Source: Longimicrobium sp.
GTDB taxonomy: Bacteria; Gemmatimonadota; Gemmatimonadetes; Longimicrobiales; Longimicrobiaceae
Reading direction: 5' to 3'
DNA length: 57,523 nucleotides
Assembly: GCA_036377595.1 (NCBI GenBank)
Contig: DASUYB010000159.1
Span: 1 to 57,523, forward strand
The translations under genes and the position numbers were made by a program. The notes beneath the pieces were generated by a model. It saw nothing but the letters and a program-made list of their open reading frames with translations, made no database searches and was not told where the DNA came from. Below are positions 42,452 to 50,315 of this stretch, piece by piece; position 1 is the stretch's first letter, and the number at the start of each line of letters is the position of its first letter.

Positions 42452-42928
42452 TCAGTCGCGGCCCTTGTGATACGGCTCGTTGCGGAGGATCGTTCCGGCG
42501 CGGTAGAGCTGCTCGGCCAGGACGAGACGGGCGATCTCGTGCGGCAGCGTCATCGCGGAGAGCGAGAGCTGGTGGCGCGCGCGCGACAGGATCTCGTCCG
42601 ACAGGCCGTAGGCGCCGCCGATCACGAACGCGGCGCCGGGGCTCCCCCGCACCGCCAGCTCCTCGAGCCACTCCGCCAGCCGCTGCGACGTCCACTGCCG
42701 CCCCGCCTCGTGCAGGGCCACGATCTCCGCGCCGGCGGGGACGCGCGCCAGGAGCCGCTTCCCCTCCTCGTCGCGGACGCGCGCGGCGTCGCCGGGGCGG
42801 CGGAACGGCTCCTCCTTCACCTCCCCCGCCTCGAAGGTGAAGTACCGCTTCGCGCGCGCCTCGTACTCGGCGACCAGCTCGGCGGCGGTGCCGCGCGGGC
42901 GGCCGACGGCCAGCAGCGTGATCTTCAT
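42452..42928 (-). CDS. rlmH: 23S rRNA (pseudouridine1915-N3)-methyltransferase
   Basis: A 158-aa SPOUT-class enzyme that methylates pseudouridine 1915 in helix 69 of 23S rRNA in assembled 70S ribosomes. The knot with the SAM site reads AAFVIGGAYGLSDEIL (about 100-115), followed by LSLSAMTLPHEIARLVLAEQLYRA and the C-terminal NEPYHKGRD, the family's near-invariant end. ATG at 42928; a longer upstream frame overlaps the divergent aminotransferase and is rejected. The repeat elements lie just downstream. Confidence 0.95.
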   Translation of the reverse strand: MKITLLAVGRPRGTAAELVAEYEARAKRYFTFEAGEVKEEPFRRPGDAARVRDEEGKRLLARVPAGAEIVALHEAGRQWTSQRLAEWLEELAVRGSPGAAFVIGGAYGLSDEILSRARHQLSLSAMTLPHEIARLVLAEQLYRAGTILRNEPYHKGRD

Positions 42929-43076
42929 CCCCCGTCCTTGAACGTTGTTGGCCCACGTTGGATAAGGCGCCACGGGGCGCGGGTCAACCACGTGCTGCGA
43001 AAGCCGGCCACGGCGTGTATCTTGTGGCGATTCGCGCACCAGCGCCCGACCAACCGCTGCAGATCCAGGAGGGACG

Positions 43077-44366
43077 ATGCGGGACCCGCGTGTGTCGGCC
43101 ATGGCCGACGGGCTGATCGGTTCGGAGATCCTGAGGATCGCGGCCGACGTCCGCGCGATGATGGCGCAGGGCGCGGAGGTGTGCAACCTGACGGTGGGCG
43201 ACTTCGCGCCGAAGGAGTTCCCCGCCCCGCGCGCGCTGGTGGACGGCATCGTCGACATGCTCCGCGCGGGGGAGACGAACTATCCGCCCTCCGACGGCGT
43301 CCCCCAGCTCCGCCAGGCCGTCTCCGCCTTCTACCGCGAGTGGCTGGGGCTGGAGTACGGCGTCGACTCGGTGCTGGTCACCGGCGGCTCGCGGCCGGGG
43401 CTGTACGCGACGTACCTCACCCTCGTGGACCCCGGCGACACCGTCGTCTATCCCGTCCCCTCCTGGAACAACAACCACTACGTCCACCTCTCCGGCGCGC
43501 GCGGGGTTCCCGTGTTCTGCCAGGTGGAAGACGCCTTCCTCCCCACCCGCGCGATGCTGGAGGAGGCGGTGCGCGGCGCGCGGATGCTGGTGCTGAACTC
43601 GCCGCTGAACCCGGCGGGGACGGCCTTCACCGCCGGGCAGCTGGGAGAGATCTGCGACCTGGTGCTGGAGGAGAACGCCCGCCGCGGCCCCGAGGAGCGG
43701 CCGCTGTACCTGCTGTACGACCAGGTCTACTGGATGCTGACCTTCGGTGATACCACGCACGTGGACCCCGTGTCGCTGCGCCCGGCGATGGCGGAGTACA
43801 CGGTGTTCATCGACGGCATCTCCAAGTCGTTCTCGGCCACCGGCGTGCGCGTGGGATGGATCGTCGGCCCGGCGGACCTGGTCAAGCGGATGGCCTCGCT
43901 CGTCGGCCACATGGGCGCGTGGGCGCCGCGCGCCGAGCAGCTGGCGGTGGCGAAGCTGCTGGGCGACCGCGCCGAGATCGAGGGCTACCACGCCACGATG
44001 AAGACGGAGCTCGTCGCCCGGCTCGAGGCGCTGCACCAGGGGCTGGCGGAGCTGCGCGGCCGCTTCCCGGTGGAGGTGGTGCGGCCGATGGGGGCGATCT
44101 ACCTGAGCGCGCGCTTCGAGCTGCACGGCGCCGCGACGCCGCAGGGCGCCACGCTGCGCACCAACGACGACATCCGCCACTACCTGCTGCAGGCCGCGGG
44201 GATGGCGGTGGTCCCCTTCCAGGCGTTCGGGCTGCCGGAGGAGACGGGGTGGTTCCGCCTGTCGGTGGGCGCCGTGTCGCGCGCGGAGATCCCGCCGATG
44301 CTGCAGCGCCTGGAGGCCGCCCTGCGGGCGCTCTCCTACGGCGCGCCCGCCGCCGCCGCGGCGTGA
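43077..44366 (+). CDS. PLP-dependent class I/II aminotransferase
   Basis: A 429-aa fold-type I aminotransferase. The PLP lysine is Lys250 in DGISKSFSATGVRVGW, the aromatic/phosphate region VTGGSRPGLYATYL is near 102-115, NSPLNPAGT (substrate-carboxylate Asn) near 174-182, and YDQVYW near 216-221. The C-terminal FRLSVG carries the carboxylate-binding arginine. The long insertion at about 345-365 and the Ala-rich tail are unusual. Acceptor and donor cannot be fixed; aspartate-type aminotransferases are closest by motif. ATG at 43077 with AGGAGGG upstream. Divergent from rlmH with a 148-bp gap. Confidence 0.9.
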   Translation: MRDPRVSAMADGLIGSEILRIAADVRAMMAQGAEVCNLTVGDFAPKEFPAPRALVDGIVDMLRAGETNYPPSDGVPQLRQAVSAFYREWLGLEYGVDSVLVTGGSRPGLYATYLTLVDPGDTVVYPVPSWNNNHYVHLSGARGVPVFCQVEDAFLPTRAMLEEAVRGARMLVLNSPLNPAGTAFTAGQLGEICDLVLEENARRGPEERPLYLLYDQVYWMLTFGDTTHVDPVSLRPAMAEYTVFIDGISKSFSATGVRVGWIVGPADLVKRMASLVGHMGAWAPRAEQLAVAKLLGDRAEIEGYHATMKTELVARLEALHQGLAELRGRFPVEVVRPMGAIYLSARFELHGAATPQGATLRTNDDIRHYLLQAAGMAVVPFQAFGLPEETGWFRLSVGAVSRAEIPPMLQRLEAALRALSYGAPAAAAA

Positions 44367-44385
44367 CGGCGCGCTGACGCGACAT

Positions 44386-44430
44386 CGACCCCGCGGCGGA
44401 CGCTCATCCGTCCGCGGGGTCGTCTTCTTT
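44386..44430 (+). terminator. Terminator of the aminotransferase gene
   Basis: Arms CGACCCCGCGG (44386-44396) and CCGCGGGGTCG (44412-44422) pair perfectly and are followed by TCTTCTTTC, 20 bp after the stop. Confidence 0.6.
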
Positions 44431-44462
44431 CATCCCCACTTCCGTTTCAGATCCCCTTCTCC

Positions 44463-46175
44463 ATGATCTCCGCCGCCGACCCGCCCGTGCGCTCGCCACG
44501 CCCCGCCGCCACCCGCCGCCCGCGCGCGATGACGGCCGTCCGCGTGACGGGGTGGATCGTGCTGGTGGCGCTCGGCGCGCTGCAGGCGTGGGCCTTCCGC
44601 CACGCGATGAACCCGGACGGGATCTCGTACCTCGACGTGGCGGACAGCTATGCGCGCGACGGGCTGCGGGCGTGGGTCAACGGCTACTGGAGCCCGCTCT
44701 ATCCGTGGGTGCTGGCGGGCGCGTTCGGCGTCCTCCGTCCCTCCCCCGCGACGGAGTTCGCGGCGGCCCACGCGGTCAACTTCGCCCTCTATCTCCTCTC
44801 CCTCGCCGGCTTCGAGCTGTTCCTGCGCGAGCTGCTCCGCTGGCGGCGCGAGCGGCACGGCGACGCGCTGGAGACGCCGCTCGCGGCGCTGGGCTACGCT
44901 GCCTTCGCCTGGGGCGTCCCGCGGCTGGTGACGCTCGAGCTGGTGACGCCGGACCTGATCGTGGCGGCGCTGACGTTCGCCTGCGCGGCGCTGCTCCTGC
45001 GCGCGTCGCGCGACGGCGGGCGCCCGCTCACCCTGGGTATGCTGGGCGCCGCGGCGGGCGTGGCGTATCTCGCCAAGGCGGCCATGTTCCCGGTGGGCTT
45101 CGTCACCGTGGCCGCGGGCGGGGCGATCGTCGCGCGGGGGCGGGGACGGCGGGTGGGGGTGCGGGGCGCGGCGATGGCGCTCGCCGCGTTCCTGCTGGTG
45201 AGCGCGCCGCTCTTCGTCTCACTCTCCATCTCCAAACACCGCCCCACCTTCGGCGACGTGGGGACGCTGGCGTACGCGTGGTACGTGGACAATCTCCCGC
45301 AAATGGGGCGATGGGAGGGCGGCGGCGGCACCGGCACCCCCGCGCACGCGCCGCGCGTGGTGTACCCATCGCCGCGGGTGTACGCGTTCGCCGCGCCCGT
45401 GCCGGGGACGTATCCGCTCTGGTACGACGCGTCGTACTGGTACGAGGGGATCCGGCCGCCGGTGAATCTCCCCCTCCAGGCCAAGGTGGTCGGCTCGGCG
45501 CTGTACCACGTGTGGTACCCGATCGGGATCGCGTTCTTCCCCCTGGTGGTGCTGGCCGGCGCGCTGGTCGCCACTGGGCTGCTGCGGGCGCCGGACCGGA
45601 GTGCGTGGCTGGTGGCGCTGCCGTCGCTGGCCACCTTCGCGGCGTACTCGATGGTGCACATCGAGATGCGCTTCATCGGGGCGCAGCTGTGCGTGGTCCT
45701 GCTCCTGTTCCTGGCCACGCTCGCCCCGGCGGAAGAGGGAGACTGGCGGCTCCCCGCGGCGGTGCTGGCCGCGGCGGTGCTTCCGCTGGCGATGGACCTG
45801 GCCAGATCGGGCGGCCGGATGGCCGTGAACGCGATGCAGGCCGGACCGGAGAACGCGGCGTGGGCCCAGGCGCGGGCGCTGCACGCCGCCGACGTGCCGC
45901 GGGGTGCCCGGGTTGGGCTGATCACGACGTGGCAGATCGAGGACGGCGCGCGCTCGTTCTGGGCGCGCGCAGGGCGGATGCGGATTGTCGCGGAGACGTG
46001 GGACGCGCGGGAGTTCTGGTCCGCCCCGCCGGCGGTGCAGCAGGCCGTGCTCGACGCGATGGAGCGCGCGGGCGCGACCGTGGTGGTCGCCGCGCACGCG
46101 CCGTCGTGCCCGCCCGAGCGCGGCTGGCGCGCGGCGACGCCCGAGCTGTGCGTCCTCACCCCACCAACGCGCTGA
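44463..46175 (+). CDS. GT-C-like membrane glycosyltransferase
   Basis: A 570-aa polytopic protein with about ten transmembrane helices. The first periplasmic loop has MNPDGISYLDVADSYARDGL followed by NGYWSPLYPW, the pattern of ArnT/dolichyl-phosphate-mannosyltransferase-like GT-C enzymes, with an acidic Asp after the first helix as catalytic candidate. The C-terminal about 120 residues (about 455-570) form a soluble domain (VPRGARVGLITTWQIEDGARS). It would transfer a sugar from a polyprenyl-phosphate donor at the periplasmic side; substrate unknown. ATG at 44463. It follows the aminotransferase terminator and converges with the M56 gene. Confidence 0.7.
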   Translation: MISAADPPVRSPRPAATRRPRAMTAVRVTGWIVLVALGALQAWAFRHAMNPDGISYLDVADSYARDGLRAWVNGYWSPLYPWVLAGAFGVLRPSPATEFAAAHAVNFALYLLSLAGFELFLRELLRWRRERHGDALETPLAALGYAAFAWGVPRLVTLELVTPDLIVAALTFACAALLLRASRDGGRPLTLGMLGAAAGVAYLAKAAMFPVGFVTVAAGGAIVARGRGRRVGVRGAAMALAAFLLVSAPLFVSLSISKHRPTFGDVGTLAYAWYVDNLPQMGRWEGGGGTGTPAHAPRVVYPSPRVYAFAAPVPGTYPLWYDASYWYEGIRPPVNLPLQAKVVGSALYHVWYPIGIAFFPLVVLAGALVATGLLRAPDRSAWLVALPSLATFAAYSMVHIEMRFIGAQLCVVLLLFLATLAPAEEGDWRLPAAVLAAAVLPLAMDLARSGGRMAVNAMQAGPENAAWAQARALHAADVPRGARVGLITTWQIEDGARSFWARAGRMRIVAETWDAREFWSAPPAVQQAVLDAMERAGATVVVAAHAPSCPPERGWRAATPELCVLTPPTR

Positions 46176-46255
46176 GCGGCGGACACGCCTCTCCCGCCCG
46201 GTCATACCGGATTGAGCGAATGGCTGTGCATTCGATTGGATCTGACGAGAACAAT

Positions 46256-46323
46256 CTCACACGGAGGGAACGGAGGAAACGGAGGATTTGCTCATCATCC
46301 CTCCGTTTCCTCCTCCGTGTGAG
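46256..46323. terminator. CTCAC/GTGAG-bounded intergenic hairpin
   Basis: Outer arms CTCACACGGAGG and CCTCCGTGTGAG pair perfectly; the core has GGAGGAAACGGAGG with its complement, and a loop of about 10 bases. It is between convergent genes. Confidence 0.55.
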
Positions 46324-46361
46324 TCATTCTGTTGGGTCTGATTGCACAATCAATCCGCGTA

Positions 46362-47798
46362 TCAGTACGGGAAGAAGCAGTCGTCCAGCCTGTGCCCCGG
46401 CCGTGACAGCTCGCGGCGCTCGCACGCGGCCACCCGTCCCATGTTCCGCTCGACCTCGGCGCGCGTGGGCGGCGGGCCGATGACGAGCCGGAGGTTCCGC
46501 TCCGCGCCGGCGCGGCGGATCCGCACCGTGTACGCCGTGCCGGGAGCGCGGCTGCCGAAGAGCCACGGCTCGCGCGCGTCGCGCCCGTTCACCGACACCA
46601 GCACGTCGCCCGCGCGCACGCCAGCCGCCTCGGCCGGGAAGCCCGGCGTCACCGAGGTCACCGTGGGCAGCACCGTGGGCGGCGGCGAGTTGCGGGTGCG
46701 CGGCTCGTCGCCGTAGCGCCAGCCCAGCCCCAGCTTGCCCCTCGCCGGGTCCGGAGCGTTGACCACGAGCCTCCGGGTGTCGTCGAGCGGGAAATCCCCG
46801 TACAGGCGGCCTTCGTGGTACCCGAACAACGGCGCGGCGTCGGGCCGCATGTCGATCGGCTCGGGGGCGTCCGGCCCGCCGCGCGACGCCGCGCCGCACG
46901 CGGCCGCAACGAGCGCCAGGGCGATGCCGGCGAGCGGCACCGCCCGTCCGAGCCGGTTCCGGGGTGGCTTCATGGTCATGGCCAGGATCCTCCATTCGAG
47001 GTGAGACGAGCGGCTGCCCCACGCCACGGCGCCGGCCATCAGGAAGCTTCCGCGGCCGGCGGTGCGCAGCAGCACGCGGCCGTACCGCTCGATGCTCTCG
47101 CCCCGCGCCAGCACGCGCGCGTCGCAGTCCGTCTCCACCGCCAGCCGCAGCCGGCGATGCTGCCACCAGAGCGCCGGGCTCCACGGCATCGCCGCCACCG
47201 CCAGCGCGGAAAGGACGAGGAGCCAGGGATCGCCCGCGCGCACGTGCTCGCGCTCGTGGCGCACGATCAGCCGCAGCTCGTCCTCCGGCCCGTCCACCGC
47301 CCAGCGCGGGAGCACGATCCTCGGCTCGATCACCCCCAGCACCATGGGCCCCGCGTGCCCGGAGACAAAGACGGGCTCGCGGTCCACGCGCCGCGGCTCC
47401 AGCGCGCCGCATGCCGCCCGCAGCCGCCGCTGCGTCATCCCCAGCGCGGCGACGATCGCCAGCGACGCCGCCAGCCATCCCGCCAGCACCCCCGCGGGGA
47501 GGGACCGCGGCGCCACGTCCGGCGCGGTTTCCTGTGGGGCGGAAGGAAGCGCTGCTACCGGGCCGGCCGCCTGCGGCTGCGGATCGCCGGACGGGGGTGC
47601 GGAGGGGAGATGGAACTGCGGCAGCACGCCGGGCGCGGCGAGCGCGACGAGGGGAAGAAGGAGCGAGGCGCCCAGCGCCGCCGCCCAGGCCCAGCGCCGC
47701 GGCAGCTGGAACCACGCGGCGATGCGCTCCGCCGCGAGGCCCGCGAGCGACAGGAGCACGCCAGCCGCGGCGGCGCCGAGCATCCATGCGATCGTCAT
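46362..47798 (-). CDS. BlaR1-like M56 metallopeptidase with PDZ domain
   Basis: A 478-aa membrane metalloprotease. Helices lie at about 5-22 and 36-58 and further ones at about 105-120 and 195-210; the zinc motif HEREH is at His181-Glu182-His185, intact. After the last helix (about 290-305) comes a periplasmic region and a PDZ domain (about 375-445: VTSVTPGFPAEAAGVRAGDVLVSVNG in part). The penicillin-binding sensor of true BlaR1 is absent and is replaced by the PDZ module, so the signal may be a misfolded or envelope protein instead of a beta-lactam. It is the last gene of a BlaI operon. ATG at 47798. Confidence 0.87.
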   Translation of the reverse strand: MTIAWMLGAAAAGVLLSLAGLAAERIAAWFQLPRRWAWAAALGASLLLPLVALAAPGVLPQFHLPSAPPSGDPQPQAAGPVAALPSAPQETAPDVAPRSLPAGVLAGWLAASLAIVAALGMTQRRLRAACGALEPRRVDREPVFVSGHAGPMVLGVIEPRIVLPRWAVDGPEDELRLIVRHEREHVRAGDPWLLVLSALAVAAMPWSPALWWQHRRLRLAVETDCDARVLARGESIERYGRVLLRTAGRGSFLMAGAVAWGSRSSHLEWRILAMTMKPPRNRLGRAVPLAGIALALVAAACGAASRGGPDAPEPIDMRPDAAPLFGYHEGRLYGDFPLDDTRRLVVNAPDPARGKLGLGWRYGDEPRTRNSPPPTVLPTVTSVTPGFPAEAAGVRAGDVLVSVNGRDAREPWLFGSRAPGTAYTVRIRRAGAERNLRLVIGPPPTRAEVERNMGRVAACERRELSRPGHRLDDCFFPY

Positions 47799-47870
47799 CT
47801 GCTTCTCCGTTCGGGTGGGTTCATCGCGAAAATCGACTTCGATTCCGTCGGTGTTTCCTGCTCCCCGCTC

Positions 47871-48050
47871 CTAACGCTCGGCGAGGATGCCGGGCGGCTG
47901 CGGGGGGCCGAGCACCAGGTGAACGTCGAACACCTCGTTGCCGCGGCGGACGCGGAAGTCGTAGGCGGCGCCCGTCCGCTCCACCGCCAGCGCGGCCGTC
48001 CCCAGCAGCGCGCCCGCGGCCGCGGCGCCCAGGATCCACGTCGCCGTCAT
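47871..48050 (-). CDS. Small membrane protein in the BlaI operon
   Basis: A 59-aa peptide with one N-terminal helix (about 5-25, WILGAAAAGALLGTAALAVE) resembling the first helix of the M56 protein, and a short soluble tail (DFRVRRGNEVFDVHLVLG). The ATG overlaps the blaI-like stop by four bases (ATGA), supporting translation. It could be a small regulator or membrane anchor, or a remnant of a truncated M56 duplicate; the MTATWILGAAAAGALL start parallels MTIAWMLGAAAAGVLL of the next gene. Confidence 0.6.
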   Translation of the reverse strand: MTATWILGAAAAGALLGTAALAVERTGAAYDFRVRRGNEVFDVHLVLGPPQPPGILAER

Positions 48051-48433
48051 GCGTCCTCCTCTCCTGCCAGGCGGCGGTCCAGAAGCTCCCGCATCCGCTG
48101 CAGCTCCTCGGGCGGCAGGTCGCGCTCGCTGACCAGCTGCGCCAGGAGCATGGCCGCCGAGCCGTGGAAGACCTTGTCCACCAGCCGGTTGAGCGCGCTC
48201 CCGCCCGCCGTCTCCTGCTGCACCACGGGATAGTAGCGGTACGCGCGGCCCTCCTTCTCGTGGCGCACGTGCCCCTTCTCCTCCAGCGTCTGCAGCGCCC
48301 AGAGCACCGTGGTGTACGCCAGCCGGTCCGCCAGCGCCTTGCGCACCTCCGCCACGGTCCCTGACTCCGTGCGCCACAGAATGCTCATCACGTCCAGCTC
48401 GCGGTCGGTCAGCTTGGTATCGTCGGGTGGCAT
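48047..48433 (-). CDS. BlaI/MecI/CopY-family repressor
   Basis: A 128-aa winged-helix repressor. The N-terminal HTH is LTDRELDVMSILWRTESGTVAEVRKAL with recognition helix AYTTVLWALQTLEEKGHV (about 40-57), followed by the wing and the C-terminal dimerisation/cleavage segment (SALNRLVDKVFHG). In this family, proteolysis by the M56 partner (46362) inactivates the repressor. Two palindromic operators (48447 and 48489) sit directly upstream, in agreement with autoregulation. ATG at 48433. Confidence 0.92.
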   Translation of the reverse strand: MPPDDTKLTDRELDVMSILWRTESGTVAEVRKALADRLAYTTVLWALQTLEEKGHVRHEKEGRAYRYYPVVQQETAGGSALNRLVDKVFHGSAAMLLAQLVSERDLPPEELQRMRELLDRRLAGEEDA

Positions 48434-48446
48434 CGACTCCTCTCCG

Positions 48447-48464
48447 CTACGGGTTCTCCCGTAG
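48447..48464. promoter_or_regulatory. BlaI-type operator 1
   Basis: CTACGGGTTCTCCCGTAG is a perfect palindrome with 7-bp arms and a 4-bp spacer, 13 bp upstream of the repressor ATG. It is the TAC...GTA type expected for BlaI/MecI repressors. Confidence 0.75.
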
Positions 48465-48488
48465 ATTAATCACCCGCCCCTCCGCTGT

Positions 48489-48506
48489 CAACGGGTTTCC
48501 CCGTAG
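48489..48506. promoter_or_regulatory. BlaI-type operator 2
   Basis: CAACGGGTTTCCCCGTAG matches operator 1 with one arm mismatch and lies 42 bp away (four helix turns), so two repressor dimers could bind one face of the DNA. Confidence 0.7.
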
Positions 48507-48734
48507 ATGAGGGGGGTCATCATCGCCGACTGCCCCGACGGGGCGGCTGAAGCCGCGGCTGGAACATTGGAAAGCCTCGCAAACTGCGCGAGGCTTCAAC
48601 AGCTTGCCGACGCGGCGGCGGCGTGGGGGTTGCCTGTCGGGTGATCGCCGGACCAACAGCCTGCGCGGCAGGAGCGAGCGCCGCGAACATCCACCGCATC
48701 CTCATCCCTCATCTCCCCGTGTAGTCGTCCATGG
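48507..48734. other. Intergenic region with short palindromes
   Basis: Holds a GCCCCGACGGGGC palindrome at about 48530 and AAAGCCTCGC/GCGAGGCTT arms near 48569-48595, the latter a clean hairpin. No gene or promoter is clear. Confidence 0.4.
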
Positions 48735-49169
48735 CTACAGCGCGCGGCGGAAGGTCACGAGCTCGGCCGTTTTCTCGAACCCCAGCGCCAGGTGCGCCGC
48801 GATGCTGGCCGCGTTGTCCGCGAGCGTGTCGCTGGCGATCTCGTTGAACCCCGCGGCGCGCGCCCACTCCATCGCCGCGCCGATCAGCGCACGGCCCACG
48901 CCGGTACGCCGCGCGTCCTCGTCCACCCACCACCCCTCGACGTACGGCACGGGCGACGTCAGGCAGTCCTCCGCGTAGCCGCGCGTATCGACCTCCACGA
49001 ACCCCGCCAGCCCGCCCTCCGGCCGCGCCGCCACGAGCGTCGCCACGTCCTTGCGCGCCGCGGCGAAGAAGGCGTCGACCTCCTCCGCGTGGCCGCCGCC
49101 GGGCCACAGCAGCTCGCGCATCCGCACCAGCTCGGCGCTGTCGGAGACGATGGCGGGGCGGATGTTCAT
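48735..49169 (-). CDS. GNAT acetyltransferase, AAC(6')-I-like
   Basis: A 144-aa GNAT fold. Motif A WWVDEDARRTGVGRALIGAA (about 81-100) has the R/Q-x-x-G-x-G/A CoA loop. The region VDTRGYAEDCLTSPVPYVEG (about 60-79) resembles the SSPVxxLEG block of aminoglycoside 6'-N-acetyltransferases of the AAC(6')-I type, and ASDTLADNAASIAAHLALGF is the C-terminal motif B. Substrate specificity towards aminoglycosides is suggested but not proven by sequence. ATG at 49169. An AAC(3)-like gene is 65 bp upstream on the same strand. Confidence 0.8.
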   Translation of the reverse strand: MNIRPAIVSDSAELVRMRELLWPGGGHAEEVDAFFAAARKDVATLVAARPEGGLAGFVEVDTRGYAEDCLTSPVPYVEGWWVDEDARRTGVGRALIGAAMEWARAAGFNEIASDTLADNAASIAAHLALGFEKTAELVTFRRAL

Positions 49170-49233
49170 GGACCGGTTTCTTCGATGATCCGAGAGAGCG
49201 GGTGATCCAAGATGAGGATAGCCGGATCGGCCG

Positions 49234-50052
49234 CTACCCGTCCAGCAGCGGCCCGCCGCGGACGGCATCGTTGCAGCGCTCGCACGCCGGATCGCCGCAG
49301 TGGGTGATGGCGGGGTCGGCGCGGATGGCATCCGCAGCAGCGTCGAGCGCCTCGGCGGCGGGGAAGATGCGCCACCGGCTCGCTCCCACCATCGCCTCCA
49401 CGCCGATCGGAGCCAGCACCGCCGCGAGCCTCGGGAATCCCTCCGAGCATCCCCCCACGCGCACGCGGACGATCTCGCCCGCGGGACCAGCGGCCCAGCG
49501 CACGAACATCGCCCGGCCGGCGCGGTGCTCGGCCAGGTGGAGCAGCGTCATCCGCTCGAGGCCCACGCCCATCAGCACCACCGCTCCGCCCGCCGCGGCC
49601 AGCGCCTCCAGCGGCGCGTGCGGGTGATGCGCATCCTGTCCGGCCACCAGTGCATGCGCCAGCGGGCCAATGGCCGCGAACGAGTCGAGCGGATGCGCGC
49701 CGCGCACGCGTCCCGGCGTCGCCAGCACGGCGGCGGGGATCGCGCCCATGTCCGCGTCGATGTCGTTGATGTCGGGAGTGAAGATCCGCGTCGGGACGGG
49801 CCTGGGGGAGGCAGGATTCGCGGGCGGCCAGCCATTGCGCTCGATCACGTCCGGCGGATCGGGCCAGACCTCGAACGCGGCGCCGGAGAAGGTGGGCACC
49901 AGCAGCGTACATCCCTCGGCCAGGAACGCATCGACCACGCTGCGCGCGCTGCCCTCGACCCGGCCGAACGAGCGCAGCGACGCGTGCACGCACACCGGTC
50001 GCCCGGCCAGTCCGAGCCGACGGATTGCATTCCGCAGCTCTGCTTCCGTCAT
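49234..50052 (-). CDS. Aminoglycoside N(3)-acetyltransferase-like protein
   Basis: A 272-aa Antibiotic_NAT family enzyme. The features VHASLRSFGRVEG (about 21-33, with the catalytic-region His), LLVPTFSG (about 50-57), RGAHPLDSFAAIGP (about 116-129, the HPxxSFxAxG signature) and LMGVGLERMTLLHLAEHRAG (about 160-179) are in family order. The C-terminus carries CGDPACERC. The family acetylates the 3-amino group of 2-deoxystreptamine aminoglycosides; many environmental homologues have other or unknown substrates. ATG at 50052. Confidence 0.88.
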   Translation of the reverse strand: MTEAELRNAIRRLGLAGRPVCVHASLRSFGRVEGSARSVVDAFLAEGCTLLVPTFSGAAFEVWPDPPDVIERNGWPPANPASPRPVPTRIFTPDINDIDADMGAIPAAVLATPGRVRGAHPLDSFAAIGPLAHALVAGQDAHHPHAPLEALAAAGGAVVLMGVGLERMTLLHLAEHRAGRAMFVRWAAGPAGEIVRVRVGGCSEGFPRLAAVLAPIGVEAMVGASRWRIFPAAEALDAAADAIRADPAITHCGDPACERCNDAVRGGPLLDG

Positions 50053-50084
50053 CGGCTTATCCAGATTTCCAGCCACCCACCGGG

Positions 50085-50276
50085 CTGTCATCCTGAGGGC
50101 GCGGAGCACCGTAGTCGCGTTCGCACGGAAGCCTGCGCGCCCGAAGGATCTAACCTGGGTGGGCTGGATATCTGCCGTGACGAACCGGCATCTCCGTGGG
50201 GGCGAGTAGATCCTTCGGTCGGCGCCAAGCGCCTGTGCGGACGAGAGTTCGGTGCGGCGCCTCCCTCAGGATGACA
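50085..50276. repeat. TGTCATCCTGAG-bounded element
   Basis: Begins CTGTCATCCTGAGGG and ends CCCTCAGGATGACA, 192 bp, with GAAGGATCTA...TAGATCCTTC as an internal inverted pair. It is a relative of the 41974/42202 family with C in place of T at the ends. Confidence 0.7.
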
Positions 50277-50315
50277 CTGGAAGGTGTTCCGGGAGTGCTG
50301 ATCTACAACCTCTCC

